In this document: positions 16,724 through 29,313 of the stretch, piece by piece
Layout of the letters: every line of letters starts with the position of its first letter
How positions within the stretch are numbered: the first letter of the stretch is position 1
Source of the DNA: an uncultured Pseudomonadales bacterium
Lineage (GTDB): Bacteria; Pseudomonadota; Gammaproteobacteria; Pseudomonadales; Azotimanducaceae
Assembly: GCA_958295875.1 (NCBI GenBank)
Contig: OY282379.1
Coordinates: 620,001-684,000, forward strand
Direction: 5' to 3'
DNA: 64,000 nt
Notes under the pieces: generated by a model
What the model saw: only the letters and a program-made list of their open reading frames with translations
Told to the model about the DNA's origin: nothing
Databases searched by the model: none
Program-made: the position numbers and the translations under genes

Positions 16724-17296
16724 ATGGCGCCGACCGCGGCGGCAAGCGCCGCGGCGCATCGGATGATCGGGCGCCTGCTGCCGCTCGCGGGGTTCGCGGC
16801 CCTCGTGGCGCTCCTCTACCTAGGCTTCACCCTGCGCGACCCGACCCTGCTGCCGTCGGCGCTCATCGCGCAGCCGTTTCCGCGTTTCGACCTGCCCATC
16901 CTCGGCGGCAGCGGGCAGCGGGCCACCGAGGCGGACTTGCAGGGCGCCCCGCGCCTCGTCAACGTCTGGGCCACTTGGTGCCCCACCTGCCTCGCCGAAC
17001 ATGCAGAACTCACGCGCATCGGAGCCGAAACGGGCCTCTCCATCATCGGCATCAACTACAAGGACGACGCCGCAGAGGCCATCGCTTGGCTGGCCCGCCA
17101 TGGCGACCCGTACCAATTCAACGTCGTCGATGCCGATGGCGATCTCGGCGTGGAGCTCGGCGTTTACGGCGCCCCGGAGACGTTCCTCGTCGATGCCGCC
17201 GGCATCATTCGCCACAAGCGCGTGGGCGAGGTGAACCCCGCGGTGTGGGAGAACGAAATCGCCCCGGCGTGGCGCAACTTGGCGGCAACGCCATGA
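16724..17296 (+). CDS. ccmG: Thiol:disulfide interchange protein CcmG/DsbE
   Basis: A 190-residue membrane-anchored thioredoxin-fold protein that keeps the cysteines of apocytochrome c reduced for heme attachment. The N-terminal anchor is LLPLAGFAALVALLYLGF. The active site is WATWCPTCLAEH with Cys ~86 and ~89. The family cis-Pro region is seen in YGAPETFLVDAAG. I start at the ATG at 16724; an internal ATG at 16763 is an alternative. It lies 10 bases after ccmF and overlaps ccmH by 4 bases. Confidence 0.94.
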   Translation: MAPTAAASAAAHRMIGRLLPLAGFAALVALLYLGFTLRDPTLLPSALIAQPFPRFDLPILGGSGQRATEADLQGAPRLVNVWATWCPTCLAEHAELTRIGAETGLSIIGINYKDDAAEAIAWLARHGDPYQFNVVDADGDLGVELGVYGAPETFLVDAAGIIRHKRVGEVNPAVWENEIAPAWRNLAATP

Positions 17297-17751
17297 ACCG
17301 CGCCAAGCGCGGCGCCGCCGCTGCCCTGCTCGCCTTGGCCCAAGCCGCCAGCCCCGCTTCGCCGGTAGATGGCTTCGAGCTAGAGGATGCCGCCATGGCA
17401 GAACGCTATCAGGCGCTCATCGGGGAGTTCCGCTGTCCCAAGTGCCTGAACGAATCACTGGCGAGTTCCGGAGCGCCCATCGCCGCGGACCTGCGGCGCA
17501 CGGTGCGGCGCCTCATCGCGGACGGCGCCGACGACGCGGCGATCCGTGTGCATCTGCAACAGCGATATGGAGATTTCATCCTCTACGATCCGCCGCTGCG
17601 GCCCAGCACCTGGGCGCTGTGGTTCGCGCCCTTGGCGCTTGCGCTCCTCGCCGCGGCGTTGCTGCGCCGCGCCGGGGCCCGCCGCCGCGCCCCGCCGCTC
17701 AGCGAAGCGGAACGCGCCGCCGTGGAGCGGTTCGTCGAGCGCCGCGGATGA
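17293..17751 (+). CDS. ccmH: Cytochrome c maturation protein CcmH (CycL-type)
   Basis: A 152-residue protein with an N-terminal signal region, a periplasmic thiol-redox domain and one C-terminal membrane span (LWFAPLALALLAAALL). The redox pair is RCPKCLNESLASS (Cys ~48 and ~51), where relatives have RCxxCQNQSLADS. It reduces apocytochrome thiols together with CcmG. RPSTWALWF lies just before the span, as expected. This is the short form; the TPR half is a separate gene (ccmI). It overlaps both neighbours by 4 bases. Confidence 0.94.
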   Translation: MNRAKRGAAAALLALAQAASPASPVDGFELEDAAMAERYQALIGEFRCPKCLNESLASSGAPIAADLRRTVRRLIADGADDAAIRVHLQQRYGDFILYDPPLRPSTWALWFAPLALALLAAALLRRAGARRRAPPLSEAERAAVERFVERRG

Positions 17752-18986
17752 TCGCCGTGTATGCCGCCGCCGGCGGCCTCACGCTCATCGCCATCGCGTG
17801 GGTGCTCCATTGGGCGCGCCGCGCACCCGGCGCTGCCTTGGACGGCGGCGATGTGAGTGCGGCCATCTATCTGGACCGCGAGCGGGAACTCGCCGCCGAA
17901 GCGCACCGGCAGGGGTTGACCGACGCCGATGCCAGCGCGTTGCAGGCCGAGTTGGCCGCCAACCTAGCAGGCGAGCTGCAGGGAGACGAACGCGCCGCGC
18001 TCGGCCCAAGCCGGGAACCGACCGCCACGGCACCGCTCGCGCCCATCGCCGCCGCCGCGGCCATTGCCGGCATCATCGGCCTCGCGCTCTACGCGCAGTG
18101 GGGCGAACCAGACGCGATGCGCTTGGGGCAAGTGGTGGCGACGCTGCAGGCGCCATCTGCCGCCAACGCCGACCTCGCCGCCGCGGAGGCGAGCCTTGCG
18201 CGGCGCGACGCCCGCGCCCCCGGCGACGGCAGCGCCCTCTTCTACCAAGGCTATGCGCGGCTGCGCATGGGGGACTACGCCGCCGCGGACGCCCTCTTCA
18301 ACACCCTGCACGGCCGCATCGGCGTGGCACCGAACGTCGATGCGGTGTGGGCGCAGGCGAGCTACATGGCCGCCGGGGGGCGCGTCACGGCGGAAACCCG
18401 CGCCATCATCGATCGCGTCCTCGCCGCAAATCCGCACAACTTGACGATGTTGGAGCTGCTGGCGACGGATGCCTTGCAGCGTGGCGACTACGCCGCCGCC
18501 GAGGCGCACCTCGCACGCGCCGCGGATCACGTGGCACCGGGGCCCCAAGGCGATGCGTTCCGGGAAGCGTTGGCGTTGGCCAAGCAGCGCACCCGCGCCG
18601 AACCAGCGTCCAGCGCCGGCGAATCGCCCGAACCAGCCGCGCCGAACGCGCCAGCCATCATCGCGCAGGTGACGCTCTCGCCGGACTTCGACGTGGCGGC
18701 CACCGCCCCGGTCTTCGTCATCGCGCGCTCGCCGTCCGCCACCGGCCCGCCATTGGCCGTGCGCCGCTTAACCGCCGGAGACCTGCCAGCCCGCGTGGTG
18801 CTGACGGATGCCGATGCCATGCTGCCCGGACGCACGCTGTCGCAACAAGACAACGTGGAAGTGCTGGCCCGGGTGAGCTTGAGCGGCGCCCCGACGCGCA
18901 GCGCCGGAGACCTCGAGAGCCAACCCGCCACAACACGCCCCGGCGCCGAGCCAATAGCGCTGCATGTGGAACGCGTGGTGCCCTGA
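17748..18986 (+). CDS. ccmI: Cytochrome c maturation TPR protein CcmI (CycH)
   Basis: A 412-residue apocytochrome c chaperone. Two N-terminal helices (MIAVYAAAGGLTLIAIAWVL and APIAAAAAIAGIIGLALYAQW) flank a cytoplasmic loop. The periplasmic part has TPR-like helices (LFYQGYARLRMGDYAAADALF, LELLATDALQRGDYAAAEAHL) that bind apocytochrome C-termini. The last ~115 residues (VTLSPDFDVAATAPVFVIAR ...) form the beta-rich domain found in CycH proteins. It is the last gene of the ccm operon; its start overlaps ccmH. Confidence 0.9.
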   Translation: MIAVYAAAGGLTLIAIAWVLHWARRAPGAALDGGDVSAAIYLDRERELAAEAHRQGLTDADASALQAELAANLAGELQGDERAALGPSREPTATAPLAPIAAAAAIAGIIGLALYAQWGEPDAMRLGQVVATLQAPSAANADLAAAEASLARRDARAPGDGSALFYQGYARLRMGDYAAADALFNTLHGRIGVAPNVDAVWAQASYMAAGGRVTAETRAIIDRVLAANPHNLTMLELLATDALQRGDYAAAEAHLARAADHVAPGPQGDAFREALALAKQRTRAEPASSAGESPEPAAPNAPAIIAQVTLSPDFDVAATAPVFVIARSPSATGPPLAVRRLTAGDLPARVVLTDADAMLPGRTLSQQDNVEVLARVSLSGAPTRSAGDLESQPATTRPGAEPIALHVERVVP

Positions 18987-19152
18987 GCCCAGCCCCACCT
19001 CACCCGTTGCGCCGCTGCCTGACAGCCCGGCTCATCAGTCCACGCGGCGCCCCGAAACGCCGTTGGGCGGCGCGTACTAACGACTCAACAAAGGTGCGAT
19101 TGACGCCGGATTCCGCTAGACTGCCAGCGATTGACTGGTAGCGACCCGCGCC

Positions 19153-22100
19153 ATGCGTCTCAAAGCCCTCAAGCTGGCCGGCTTCAAGTCCTTCGTCGAT
19201 CCGACGACCGTCAGGCTGCCAGGGCATCGGTGCGCCGTGGTGGGGCCCAACGGCTGCGGCAAATCCAACATCGTCGATGCAGTGCGTTGGGTGCTCGGCG
19301 AGAGCTCCACGCGGCTGCTGCGGGGCGAAGCGAGCACAGACGTCATCTTCAATGGTTCCAGCGCCCGTCGTCCAACGGCCATGGCATCGGTGGAACTCAA
19401 GTTCGACAACACCGATGGCCGCATCGGCGGCGAGTACGCCGGCTTCACCGAAATCGCCGTGCGCCGCGAAGTCACGCGGCTGGGGCAATCCACCTACTTT
19501 CTGAACGGCGTCAAGTGCCGGCGCCGCGACATCGTGGACGCCTTCCTCGGCACCGGCTTCGGCTCGCGCAGCTATTCCATCATCGAACAGGGCATGATCG
19601 GCGAACTGGCGCAGGCGAAGCCAGACGCATTGCGCATCTACCTCGAGGAAGCGGCCGGCATCTCCCGCTACAAGGAGCGCCGCCGCGAAACCGCGAGCAG
19701 CATGCAAACCACCGAGGACAACTTGGAACGCCTGCGCGACCGCCGCGATGAAACCGAGAAGCGCCTCACCCTGCTGCGCCGCCAAGCGCGCACCGCCGAA
19801 CGCTACCGCGAATTGAAAGCCGAAGCGCGACGCCTCAAGGCGGAGGGGTTGGCGCTTGAGCTGCGGGTGGCGGCCGCCGAAGTCGATGTGTGGGATGGCC
19901 GCCTGTCAAAGGTGGAGATAGAGCTCGAAGCCGCCATGAGCGCTGTGCGGCGCACGGAGGCGCAGCGCACCGTTGCCGGCACCGAACACCAAGACCGCAT
20001 GGACGAAGCGAGCCAGTTGGACGGCCACGCCTATCGGCTGGACGCCGACATCGGCCGCGCCGAGGAGCAAGCGCGCAACTGGGTGGGCCGCATCGAGGAA
20101 CAAACCGCGCAGCTTGCCGACATCAAGGAACGGCTCGCCGAGCGGGAGCGGCAGATCGAGGCCGACGCGGCCGGCATCGAGGCACTGCGCCGAGCGCTTG
20201 CCGACGGCGACGCCGAGCGCGAGACCGCCGCCGCCGAACACGACGCCGCGCAAGCGGCGCTGGCAGAGGCCGAAACCGCCCTGCAGGACGCGCAACGCGC
20301 TTGGGATGCGAGCACCGAGCGCTGGCGCGACAACGACGGCGCGCGGCGCGTGGAAGCGAACAATGTGCGCCATCTGCAACAGCAGCTAGACGCCCTCGGG
20401 CGCGAGCTTGGCCACCTCGAGGAACTCGCGAAGGGCGAGCCCCAAGCGGCCTTGGACGCCGCCGTCCGCGCCAGCGAAGCCGCCATCGAAGCGGATGCGG
20501 CGGCGCTCCAACGCAAAGACGGCGCCTTGACGGCCAATGCCGCGGAACTGGCCGATGCGCGCGAGGCGGCGCAGGCCGCCGAGGCCGCCGCCGCGGCACA
20601 GCGCGAGACGGCGCAAACACTGAAGGAACAGCGCGGCGCCCTAGAAGCGCTGCAGCAAGCCGTGCTGGCGCCGGGCGACGCGGAGGTTGGCGCGTGGCTG
20701 GAAGCGCATGGCCTCGCCGATGCGCCGCGGCTCGGCCAGTGCTTGGTGGTGGCGCCCGGCTGGGAGCGCGCCGTGGAGACGGTGCTGGCGGCCAGCCTGC
20801 AAGCCATCCGGGTGCAGGATGTCGCCGCGTTCGCGCCAGCCCTTGCGGAACTCCCGCGCGGCCGCGTCAGCCTCTTCGAAGGGTCTGACCTGCCGGCTGC
20901 GAGCGCGGCGTTGCCCACCCTCGACACGCTGGCGCACACCGAAAGCGGCGCCATCGGCACCCTTTTGGCCGGCGTCTTCGCGGCGGAATCCTTGGACGCC
21001 GCCCTCGCGCACCGCAACGCCCTGCGGCCCGGCGAGAGCATCATCACCCGCGAAGGCGTGTGGCTGGGGCGAGACTGGATGCGCCTAGACCGCGGCGACG
21101 ACGCGCTCGCCGGCGTGATTGAACGCGCGGAGGACATCAAGCGCCTCACCAGCGACGAAGAAGCCGCGCAGGCCGAACTCGCGGACTTGTCGCAGCGAGC
21201 CACGGCGGCCAAGGATCAGTTGGCGCACTTGGAGCAAACACGTGAGCGTCTGCAGCGCGAGCGCGTCGATGTCGCCGAGGCGCTTGCCAAACGGCGCGCG
21301 GAGCAGAGCGTGCGCCAGATGCGGGCGCGGGAAGCGCTCAGCCGGCGCGAGCAAGCCGCTCGGCAACGAGCCACGCAGGCAACGCTCACCGAACAACTCG
21401 GCGCGGCCCGCGCGGGCGTGGCAACGCTGGAAGCGCAGGGCGAGGGACTGGCCAGCGAGCGCGACGCGGCGGCGCGGGAACGCGCACGGGGCATCGAGCA
21501 AGCCCGGGCGGCACGCGCCCGCGCCGACGCCGTGCGCGAGCGCCGCCACGCCCTGGAGGTTGAGCGCCAAGGCAAGGCGAGCGCGTTGGCGGCGCGGCTT
21601 GCCGCGCTCGACCGGCTGCGAGGGCTGCGGCAAGATTCCAGCAAGCAACTGAGCGCCGAGGACGCAGCCATCGCCGCCAGCCGCAGGGCGTTGGCCGAGG
21701 TGGAGCGGCGCCTGCAGCCGATGCTCGCCGAGCGGCAAGAGCTGGACGCGAAGAAGCGGCGCGCGCGTATCGCGTTGGAAGCGGCGCAAGCCAAGCTGCA
21801 GCCGCTTACAGCCGCGCTGCACCAAGCCGAGGCGGCCGCCGAATCCGCCCGCAGCGCGGTGGAAGAGGCCCGCATCGAGCGCAAGGGCGCCTCAGTGCGC
21901 CGCGACAACTTGGCCGAGCAGGTGCGCGGCGCCGGCGCCGATGCGGCGCAGCTCCTCGCCTCGCTGCCGGCCGAGGCCACCCAAGACGAGTGGCTGCAGA
22001 AGCAGGAGCAGATGGAGCGTCGCATCGCGCGGCTCGGCGCCATCAACCTGGCCGCCGTTGAGGAATGCGCAGCCGAGGCCGAACGCAAGGCCTACCAAGA

Positions 22101-22647
22101 CGCGCAGATCAACGACTTGGAGCAGGCGCTGGCCAAGCTCAGCGCAGCGATCAAAAGGATAGACAGGGAAACGCGGCAGCGCTTCAAGGGCACGTTCGAT
22201 GAAGTGAACGCGCATCTTGGCGCATTGTTTCCCAAAGTATTTGGTGGGGGGAGCGCGTATCTCGAACTGACAGGCGACGACTTGCTCGTCGCGGGAGTGA
22301 GCTTGATGGCGCGGCCGCCGGGCAAACGCAACTCGAACGTCCACATGCTGTCGGGCGGCGAGAAGGCGTTGACGGCGGTGGCGCTCATCTTCGCCATCTT
22401 CCAACTCAATCCAAGCCCGGTGTGTCTGCTCGACGAAGTGGACGCGCCGCTCGATGACGCCAACGTCGGGCGGTTCGCCGAGCTCTTGGAGGGGATGTCG
22501 GACGAGGTGCAGTTCGTGGTGATCACACACAACAAGCTGACCATGCAAATGGCGGATCACCTCTTGGGCGTGACCATGAACGAACCGGGCGTGTCCCGGC
22601 TGGTCGCGGTTGACGTCGAGGAGGCGGCAGCATTGGCCGCCGTCTGA
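19153..22647 (+). CDS. smc: Chromosome segregation protein SMC
   Basis: An 1164-residue SMC ATPase that organises and segregates the chromosome. Walker A GPNGCGKSN lies at about residues 31-39 after the family start MRLKALKLAGFKSFVDPT. The Q-loop/RS region SYSIIEQGMIGELAQAKP follows. Two long Ala/Glu/Arg-rich coiled coils (about 170-500 and 690-1000) surround a hinge (about 510-660, GDAEVGAWLEAHGLADAPRL...). The C-terminal head has the signature LSGGEKALTAVALIFAI (about 1066) and Walker B CLLDEVDAPLDD (about 1091). It is followed by zipA and ligA, the conserved gammaproteobacterial order. The length is normal. Confidence 0.96.
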   Translation: MRLKALKLAGFKSFVDPTTVRLPGHRCAVVGPNGCGKSNIVDAVRWVLGESSTRLLRGEASTDVIFNGSSARRPTAMASVELKFDNTDGRIGGEYAGFTEIAVRREVTRLGQSTYFLNGVKCRRRDIVDAFLGTGFGSRSYSIIEQGMIGELAQAKPDALRIYLEEAAGISRYKERRRETASSMQTTEDNLERLRDRRDETEKRLTLLRRQARTAERYRELKAEARRLKAEGLALELRVAAAEVDVWDGRLSKVEIELEAAMSAVRRTEAQRTVAGTEHQDRMDEASQLDGHAYRLDADIGRAEEQARNWVGRIEEQTAQLADIKERLAERERQIEADAAGIEALRRALADGDAERETAAAEHDAAQAALAEAETALQDAQRAWDASTERWRDNDGARRVEANNVRHLQQQLDALGRELGHLEELAKGEPQAALDAAVRASEAAIEADAAALQRKDGALTANAAELADAREAAQAAEAAAAAQRETAQTLKEQRGALEALQQAVLAPGDAEVGAWLEAHGLADAPRLGQCLVVAPGWERAVETVLAASLQAIRVQDVAAFAPALAELPRGRVSLFEGSDLPAASAALPTLDTLAHTESGAIGTLLAGVFAAESLDAALAHRNALRPGESIITREGVWLGRDWMRLDRGDDALAGVIERAEDIKRLTSDEEAAQAELADLSQRATAAKDQLAHLEQTRERLQRERVDVAEALAKRRAEQSVRQMRAREALSRREQAARQRATQATLTEQLGAARAGVATLEAQGEGLASERDAAARERARGIEQARAARARADAVRERRHALEVERQGKASALAARLAALDRLRGLRQDSSKQLSAEDAAIAASRRALAEVERRLQPMLAERQELDAKKRRARIALEAAQAKLQPLTAALHQAEAAAESARSAVEEARIERKGASVRRDNLAEQVRGAGADAAQLLASLPAEATQDEWLQKQEQMERRIARLGAINLAAVEECAAEAERKAYQDAQINDLEQALAKLSAAIKRIDRETRQRFKGTFDEVNAHLGALFPKVFGGGSAYLELTGDDLLVAGVSLMARPPGKRNSNVHMLSGGEKALTAVALIFAIFQLNPSPVCLLDEVDAPLDDANVGRFAELLEGMSDEVQFVVITHNKLTMQMADHLLGVTMNEPGVSRLVAVDVEEAAALAAV

Positions 22648-22696
22648 CACCCCCCGGCGCCGTATTGCGGCGTCGCCAGCCATAAGGTGGATTGTT

Positions 22697-26229
<3,533 letters not shown>

Positions 26230-26299
26230 CGGAAACGTTGGGCGCCAGCGCTCACCGCCGCCAAGCGCCCGCCCGTAGCCTCGCCTCCTGCGCCCGCCG

Positions 26300-28423
26300 C
26301 TAGACCAGTTGCTTGACGGGAATGTGTTCCGCGGGGCGCAGCCGTTGCCGGCCGAAGACGATGAGGCCGTAAAGGGCGACGCCGGCCGCAGCAGCGACCG
26401 CGGCGATGCTCACGGCGGACGACGCTGGATGCGCTTGAAAGCTGCCAATCTGGTAGGTGCCCGCCGCCACGGCATAGGCAATGACGACCGACCAACCGAC
26501 GCTGAACGCCGCCCAGCCGGCGCCGATTTCCTTGTAGATGACTCCGACGGTGGCCACGCATGGCATGTAGAGCAAGATGAAGAGCAGGTAGCTGAAGGCG
26601 CCCAAGTCGCCGTGGAACAGGTCACGCATGGCGCCCAGCGCCCCCACTTCCACGCCCTGTTCCACCGCCGCGGCTTGCGCATCCGCCACATCCCCGATGT
26701 CGATGCCGAGCGGATCGAGAACCGTCTCGCCCAAGGCGCCCAAATTGGCGCCGACGCTCGCCACCGCGGCCGCGGCTTGGGCGCCGAAATCGTACTCCGC
26801 GTCGCTCCCGGACGACGGCGCGTACAGCGCATCCAACGTGCCGACCACCACCTCCTTGGCGAAGATGCCGGTGAAGATGCCCACGGTGGCCGGCCAGTTG
26901 TCGCGGTCGATGCCCATCGGCGCGAACGCCGGCGTGATGGACTTGCCGATGGCGGCCAACACCGAAGATTCCTTGTTCTGGTTGCCGATCGAGCCGTCCG
27001 TGCCCAATGAGCTGACGACGTTCAGCACCACCACGACGGCGACGATGGCCTTGCCAGCCCGCGCCACAAACCCCTTCAAGCGCTGCCAACTGTGGATGAG
27101 CACAGACTTGGGCCGCGGCAGGTGATAGGGCGGCAGTTCCATCGCGAACGGCGAGACTGGCGATTGAAGGAGATGCCGACGCACCGCCAAGGCCGACAGC
27201 ACGGCGACGGCGATGCCGATGAGGTAGAGCGCGAAGACGATGTTCTGGCCGTTGCTTGGAAAGAACGCCGCGGCGAAGAGCGCGTACACCGTGAGGCGCG
27301 CCCCACAGGACATGAAGGGCGCCATGATGGCCGTGAGGATGCGATCCGGCGCTCGGTCTAGGCTGCGCGTCGCCATCACCGCCGGCACGTTGCATCCGAA
27401 CCCCACGATGAGCGGCACGAAGGACTTGCCCGGCAAGCCGATGCGCCGCATCCCGCGATCCAGCATGACCGCCACCCGCGCCATGTAGCCGGAATCCTCC
27501 AAGCAGGACAGCGCGAGGAACAAGCAGCCGATGACGGGCACGAACGTGCCGACGAGTTGCGCCCCGCCGCCGACGCCATCCGCCAACAGCGCGATGAGCC
27601 AGCCCGGCAGCCCCAGCGCCGCGTAGAGCAAGCGCGGCCCTTCCACAAACAAGGCGCCGCCCACGATGTCGAAGAAATCGATGAACGCGGAGCCGATGTT
27701 GATGGAGAACATGAACATCGCGTACATGGCCGCGAGGAACACCGGGAAGGCGAGCCAACGGTGCATGACGACGGCATCCACCCAATCCGTGGCGGTGCGC
27801 CGCCCGGCGGAGCGATCGCGCACGGCCAGCGCCACCAAGCCATCCACGCGACGGAAGCGGTCCGTGCCGGTGACGCTTGGCGCGGTGGCCGGTGGGTTCG
27901 CCGCGGCGTTCGCATCCGCCGCGGCGGCTTCCGCCACCGCAGCGCTCAAGGCATCCAAACCGCGTCCGCGCACCGCCACCAAGGCCACCACCGGCCGCTT
28001 GAGGGCCTTGGCCAAGGCCTCAACATCCACCGCGACGCCTTGGCGCTCGGCGACGTCCATCATGTTGAGGGCGACGACCACGGGATGGCCAAGGTCGATG
28101 AGCTGCGTGGTGAGGAACAGCCCGCGCGCGAGGCTCGACGCATCCACCACGTTGACGACCACCCGCACACCGCCGCTCGTCAAGTATTGCCGAGCGATTT
28201 CCTCGTCCAAGGCGCCGCCGGCGTCCGCTTCGTCCAAGCTGTACACGCCGGGCAGGTCAATCGCCTCGAATTGCTCGCCCTGCCAGCGGTAGCGCCCCGT
28301 CTTGCGCTCCACGGTGACGCCTAGCCAGTTGCCGACGCGCTGGCGGGCACCCGTCAAGGCATTGAAGAGCGTCGTCTTGCCGCAGTTGGGATTGCCGATG
28401 AAGGCGACCGGGATGGCGCTCAT
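26300..28423 (-). CDS. feoB: Ferrous iron transporter FeoB
   Basis: A 707-residue Fe(II) transporter. The N-terminal G-protein domain has G1 GNPNCGKTTLFN (about residues 10-21), switch region GNWLGVTVERKTG, G3 DLPGVYSLD and G4 NMMD. Membrane core blocks MLDRGMRRIGLPGKSFVPLI, GFGCNVPAVMATR and PFMSCGARLTVYALF carry the conserved gate cysteines. It has no FeoC-like C-terminal extension; a VIYKEIGAGWAAFSVGW end is usual. It overlaps feoA by 4 bases and is probably iron-repressed through the Fur box before feoA. Confidence 0.96.
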   Translation of the reverse strand: MSAIPVAFIGNPNCGKTTLFNALTGARQRVGNWLGVTVERKTGRYRWQGEQFEAIDLPGVYSLDEADAGGALDEEIARQYLTSGGVRVVVNVVDASSLARGLFLTTQLIDLGHPVVVALNMMDVAERQGVAVDVEALAKALKRPVVALVAVRGRGLDALSAAVAEAAAADANAAANPPATAPSVTGTDRFRRVDGLVALAVRDRSAGRRTATDWVDAVVMHRWLAFPVFLAAMYAMFMFSINIGSAFIDFFDIVGGALFVEGPRLLYAALGLPGWLIALLADGVGGGAQLVGTFVPVIGCLFLALSCLEDSGYMARVAVMLDRGMRRIGLPGKSFVPLIVGFGCNVPAVMATRSLDRAPDRILTAIMAPFMSCGARLTVYALFAAAFFPSNGQNIVFALYLIGIAVAVLSALAVRRHLLQSPVSPFAMELPPYHLPRPKSVLIHSWQRLKGFVARAGKAIVAVVVVLNVVSSLGTDGSIGNQNKESSVLAAIGKSITPAFAPMGIDRDNWPATVGIFTGIFAKEVVVGTLDALYAPSSGSDAEYDFGAQAAAAVASVGANLGALGETVLDPLGIDIGDVADAQAAAVEQGVEVGALGAMRDLFHGDLGAFSYLLFILLYMPCVATVGVIYKEIGAGWAAFSVGWSVVIAYAVAAGTYQIGSFQAHPASSAVSIAAVAAAAGVALYGLIVFGRQRLRPAEHIPVKQLV

Positions 28424-28650
28424 AGGCGCTCCACCTCAAGCCCTTGGGCTTCGTGGGCGCGCAATGCCAAGCGGAAGCCGCGAAAGTGGATTTCCACCGG
28501 ATCGCCCAACGGCGCGAACCGCTTCACCGTGAACACGGTGCCCGGAATGAGGCCCAAGCTCGCAAGCCGCGGCGCGAGCGACCCAGACTGCCGGCACGCG
28601 ACGACGCGAGCGCTTTCACCCAAGGACAAGTCTGCGAGGCTGACCATCAT
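28420..28650 (-). CDS. feoA: Ferrous iron transport protein FeoA
   Basis: A small SH3-like cytoplasmic partner of FeoB (about 76 residues, MMVSLADLSLGESARVVAC ...). The family core RLASLGLIPGTVFTVKRFAPLGDPVEI is present. I start at the first of two adjacent ATGs (28650, 28647); a TTG further upstream would place the start inside the Fur box. Both ATGs lie in the loop of an inverted repeat, and no clear Shine-Dalgarno sequence precedes them. The TGA overlaps the feoB ATG. Confidence 0.9.
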   Translation of the reverse strand: MMVSLADLSLGESARVVACRQSGSLAPRLASLGLIPGTVFTVKRFAPLGDPVEIHFRGFRLALRAHEAQGLEVERL

Positions 28651-28658
28651 GGTCAGCC
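28638..28658 (-). promoter_or_regulatory. Inverted repeat spanning the feoA start codons
   Basis: Perfect 10-base arms (GGCTGACCAT and its complement) surround a single central base. As RNA this can fold into an 8-base-pair stem with a 5-base loop (AUGAU) that holds the first feoA AUG. It could be an operator or an mRNA structure controlling initiation. Confidence 0.55.
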
Positions 28659-28666
28659 ATCTTATT

Positions 28667-28685
28667 GCAAACAATTCTTATTTGC
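28667..28685 (-). promoter_or_regulatory. Fur box upstream of feoAB
   Basis: On the minus strand the 19 bases read GCAAATAAGAATTGTTTGC, an imperfect palindrome (7 of 9 arm positions pair). It closely resembles known Fur operators such as those with AATGAGAATNATT cores. It ends 17 bases before the feoA ATG, within the likely promoter, and the next gene upstream is fur itself. Confidence 0.65.
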
Positions 28686-28752
28686 GATGGCGGGGCGGGC
28701 TTGGGCGGCCCTGGGAGGTGCCGTGGGAGGTCGGGTGTGGCGGGCTAGAGAA

Positions 28753-28873
28753 ACGGATGTGGGGGTGGGAGACCGGTGTATGGGCGCGAGAAAAGGGGTG
28801 TGCGGGCGGGAGGACGGGTGTGGGGGCGGGAGAACGGGTTTGGGGGTGGGAGAACGGGTTTGGGGGCGGGAGA
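28753..28873. repeat. G-rich ~20-base tandem repeat array between fur and feoA
   Basis: Six degenerate units of about 20 bases resemble ACGGGTTTGGGGGCGGGAGA. The last three units (28814-28873) are nearly identical; the first three are more diverged. Runs of 3-5 G recur, so G-quadruplex formation on the plus strand is plausible. The array lies in the transcribed gap or promoter region before feoAB. Confidence 0.8.
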
Positions 28874-28908
28874 AAAGGGAGGACGTTGGCGCCGGCAACG
28901 CCGGCCAA

Positions 28909-29313
28909 TCACCCGCGAACTTTGCGAACGTACAGCACCAACTCGTGATCGACCAGTTCGTAGCCGTGCTCCGCCACCACCTCGCGCTGAAGCGCTTCAA
29001 TGCGCTCGTTCACGAACTCCGTGACGGCGCCGCTGTCGATGTCCACCATGTGGTCGTGATGGGCGGTGTCCGCCAGTTCGTAGATGGCGTGGCCATCGTC
29101 GAAATTGTGCCGTTCCACGATGCCGGCGTTCTGAAACTGCGTGAGCACGCGATACACCGTGGCCAAGCCAATGGATTCATCCTCGGCCATCAGGTGCTTG
29201 AAGACATCTTCCGCGCTCAGGTGGCGGCTTTCCGCGCCCTCCAACACCGCCAGCACCTTGAGGCGCGGCTGCGTCACCTTGAGGCCCGCGCTTTTGAGGT
29301 TGTGCTGTGGCAT
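28909..29313 (-). CDS. fur: Ferric uptake regulator Fur
   Basis: A 134-residue iron-responsive repressor. The winged helix (about residues 5-80) has GLKVTQPRLKVLAVL and IGLATVYRVLTQFQNAGIVER, the Fur recognition helix. The metal-binding segment is HHDHMVDIDSGAVTEF (from about 85), and the C-terminal dimerisation part contains ALQREVVAEHGYELVDHELVLY. The protein contains no cysteine at all, so the structural Cys4 zinc site of E. coli Fur is absent; some Fur proteins are naturally cysteine-poor. It is on the same strand as feoAB and probably regulates it via the site at 28667-28685. Confidence 0.93.
   Translation of the reverse strand: MPQHNLKSAGLKVTQPRLKVLAVLEGAESRHLSAEDVFKHLMAEDESIGLATVYRVLTQFQNAGIVERHNFDDGHAIYELADTAHHDHMVDIDSGAVTEFVNERIEALQREVVAEHGYELVDHELVLYVRKVRG

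Noticed and set aside
20031..21212. 393-residue open frame antisense to smc
   Set aside because: Ser/Ala-rich reverse reading of a coiled coil; no start signal or domain.
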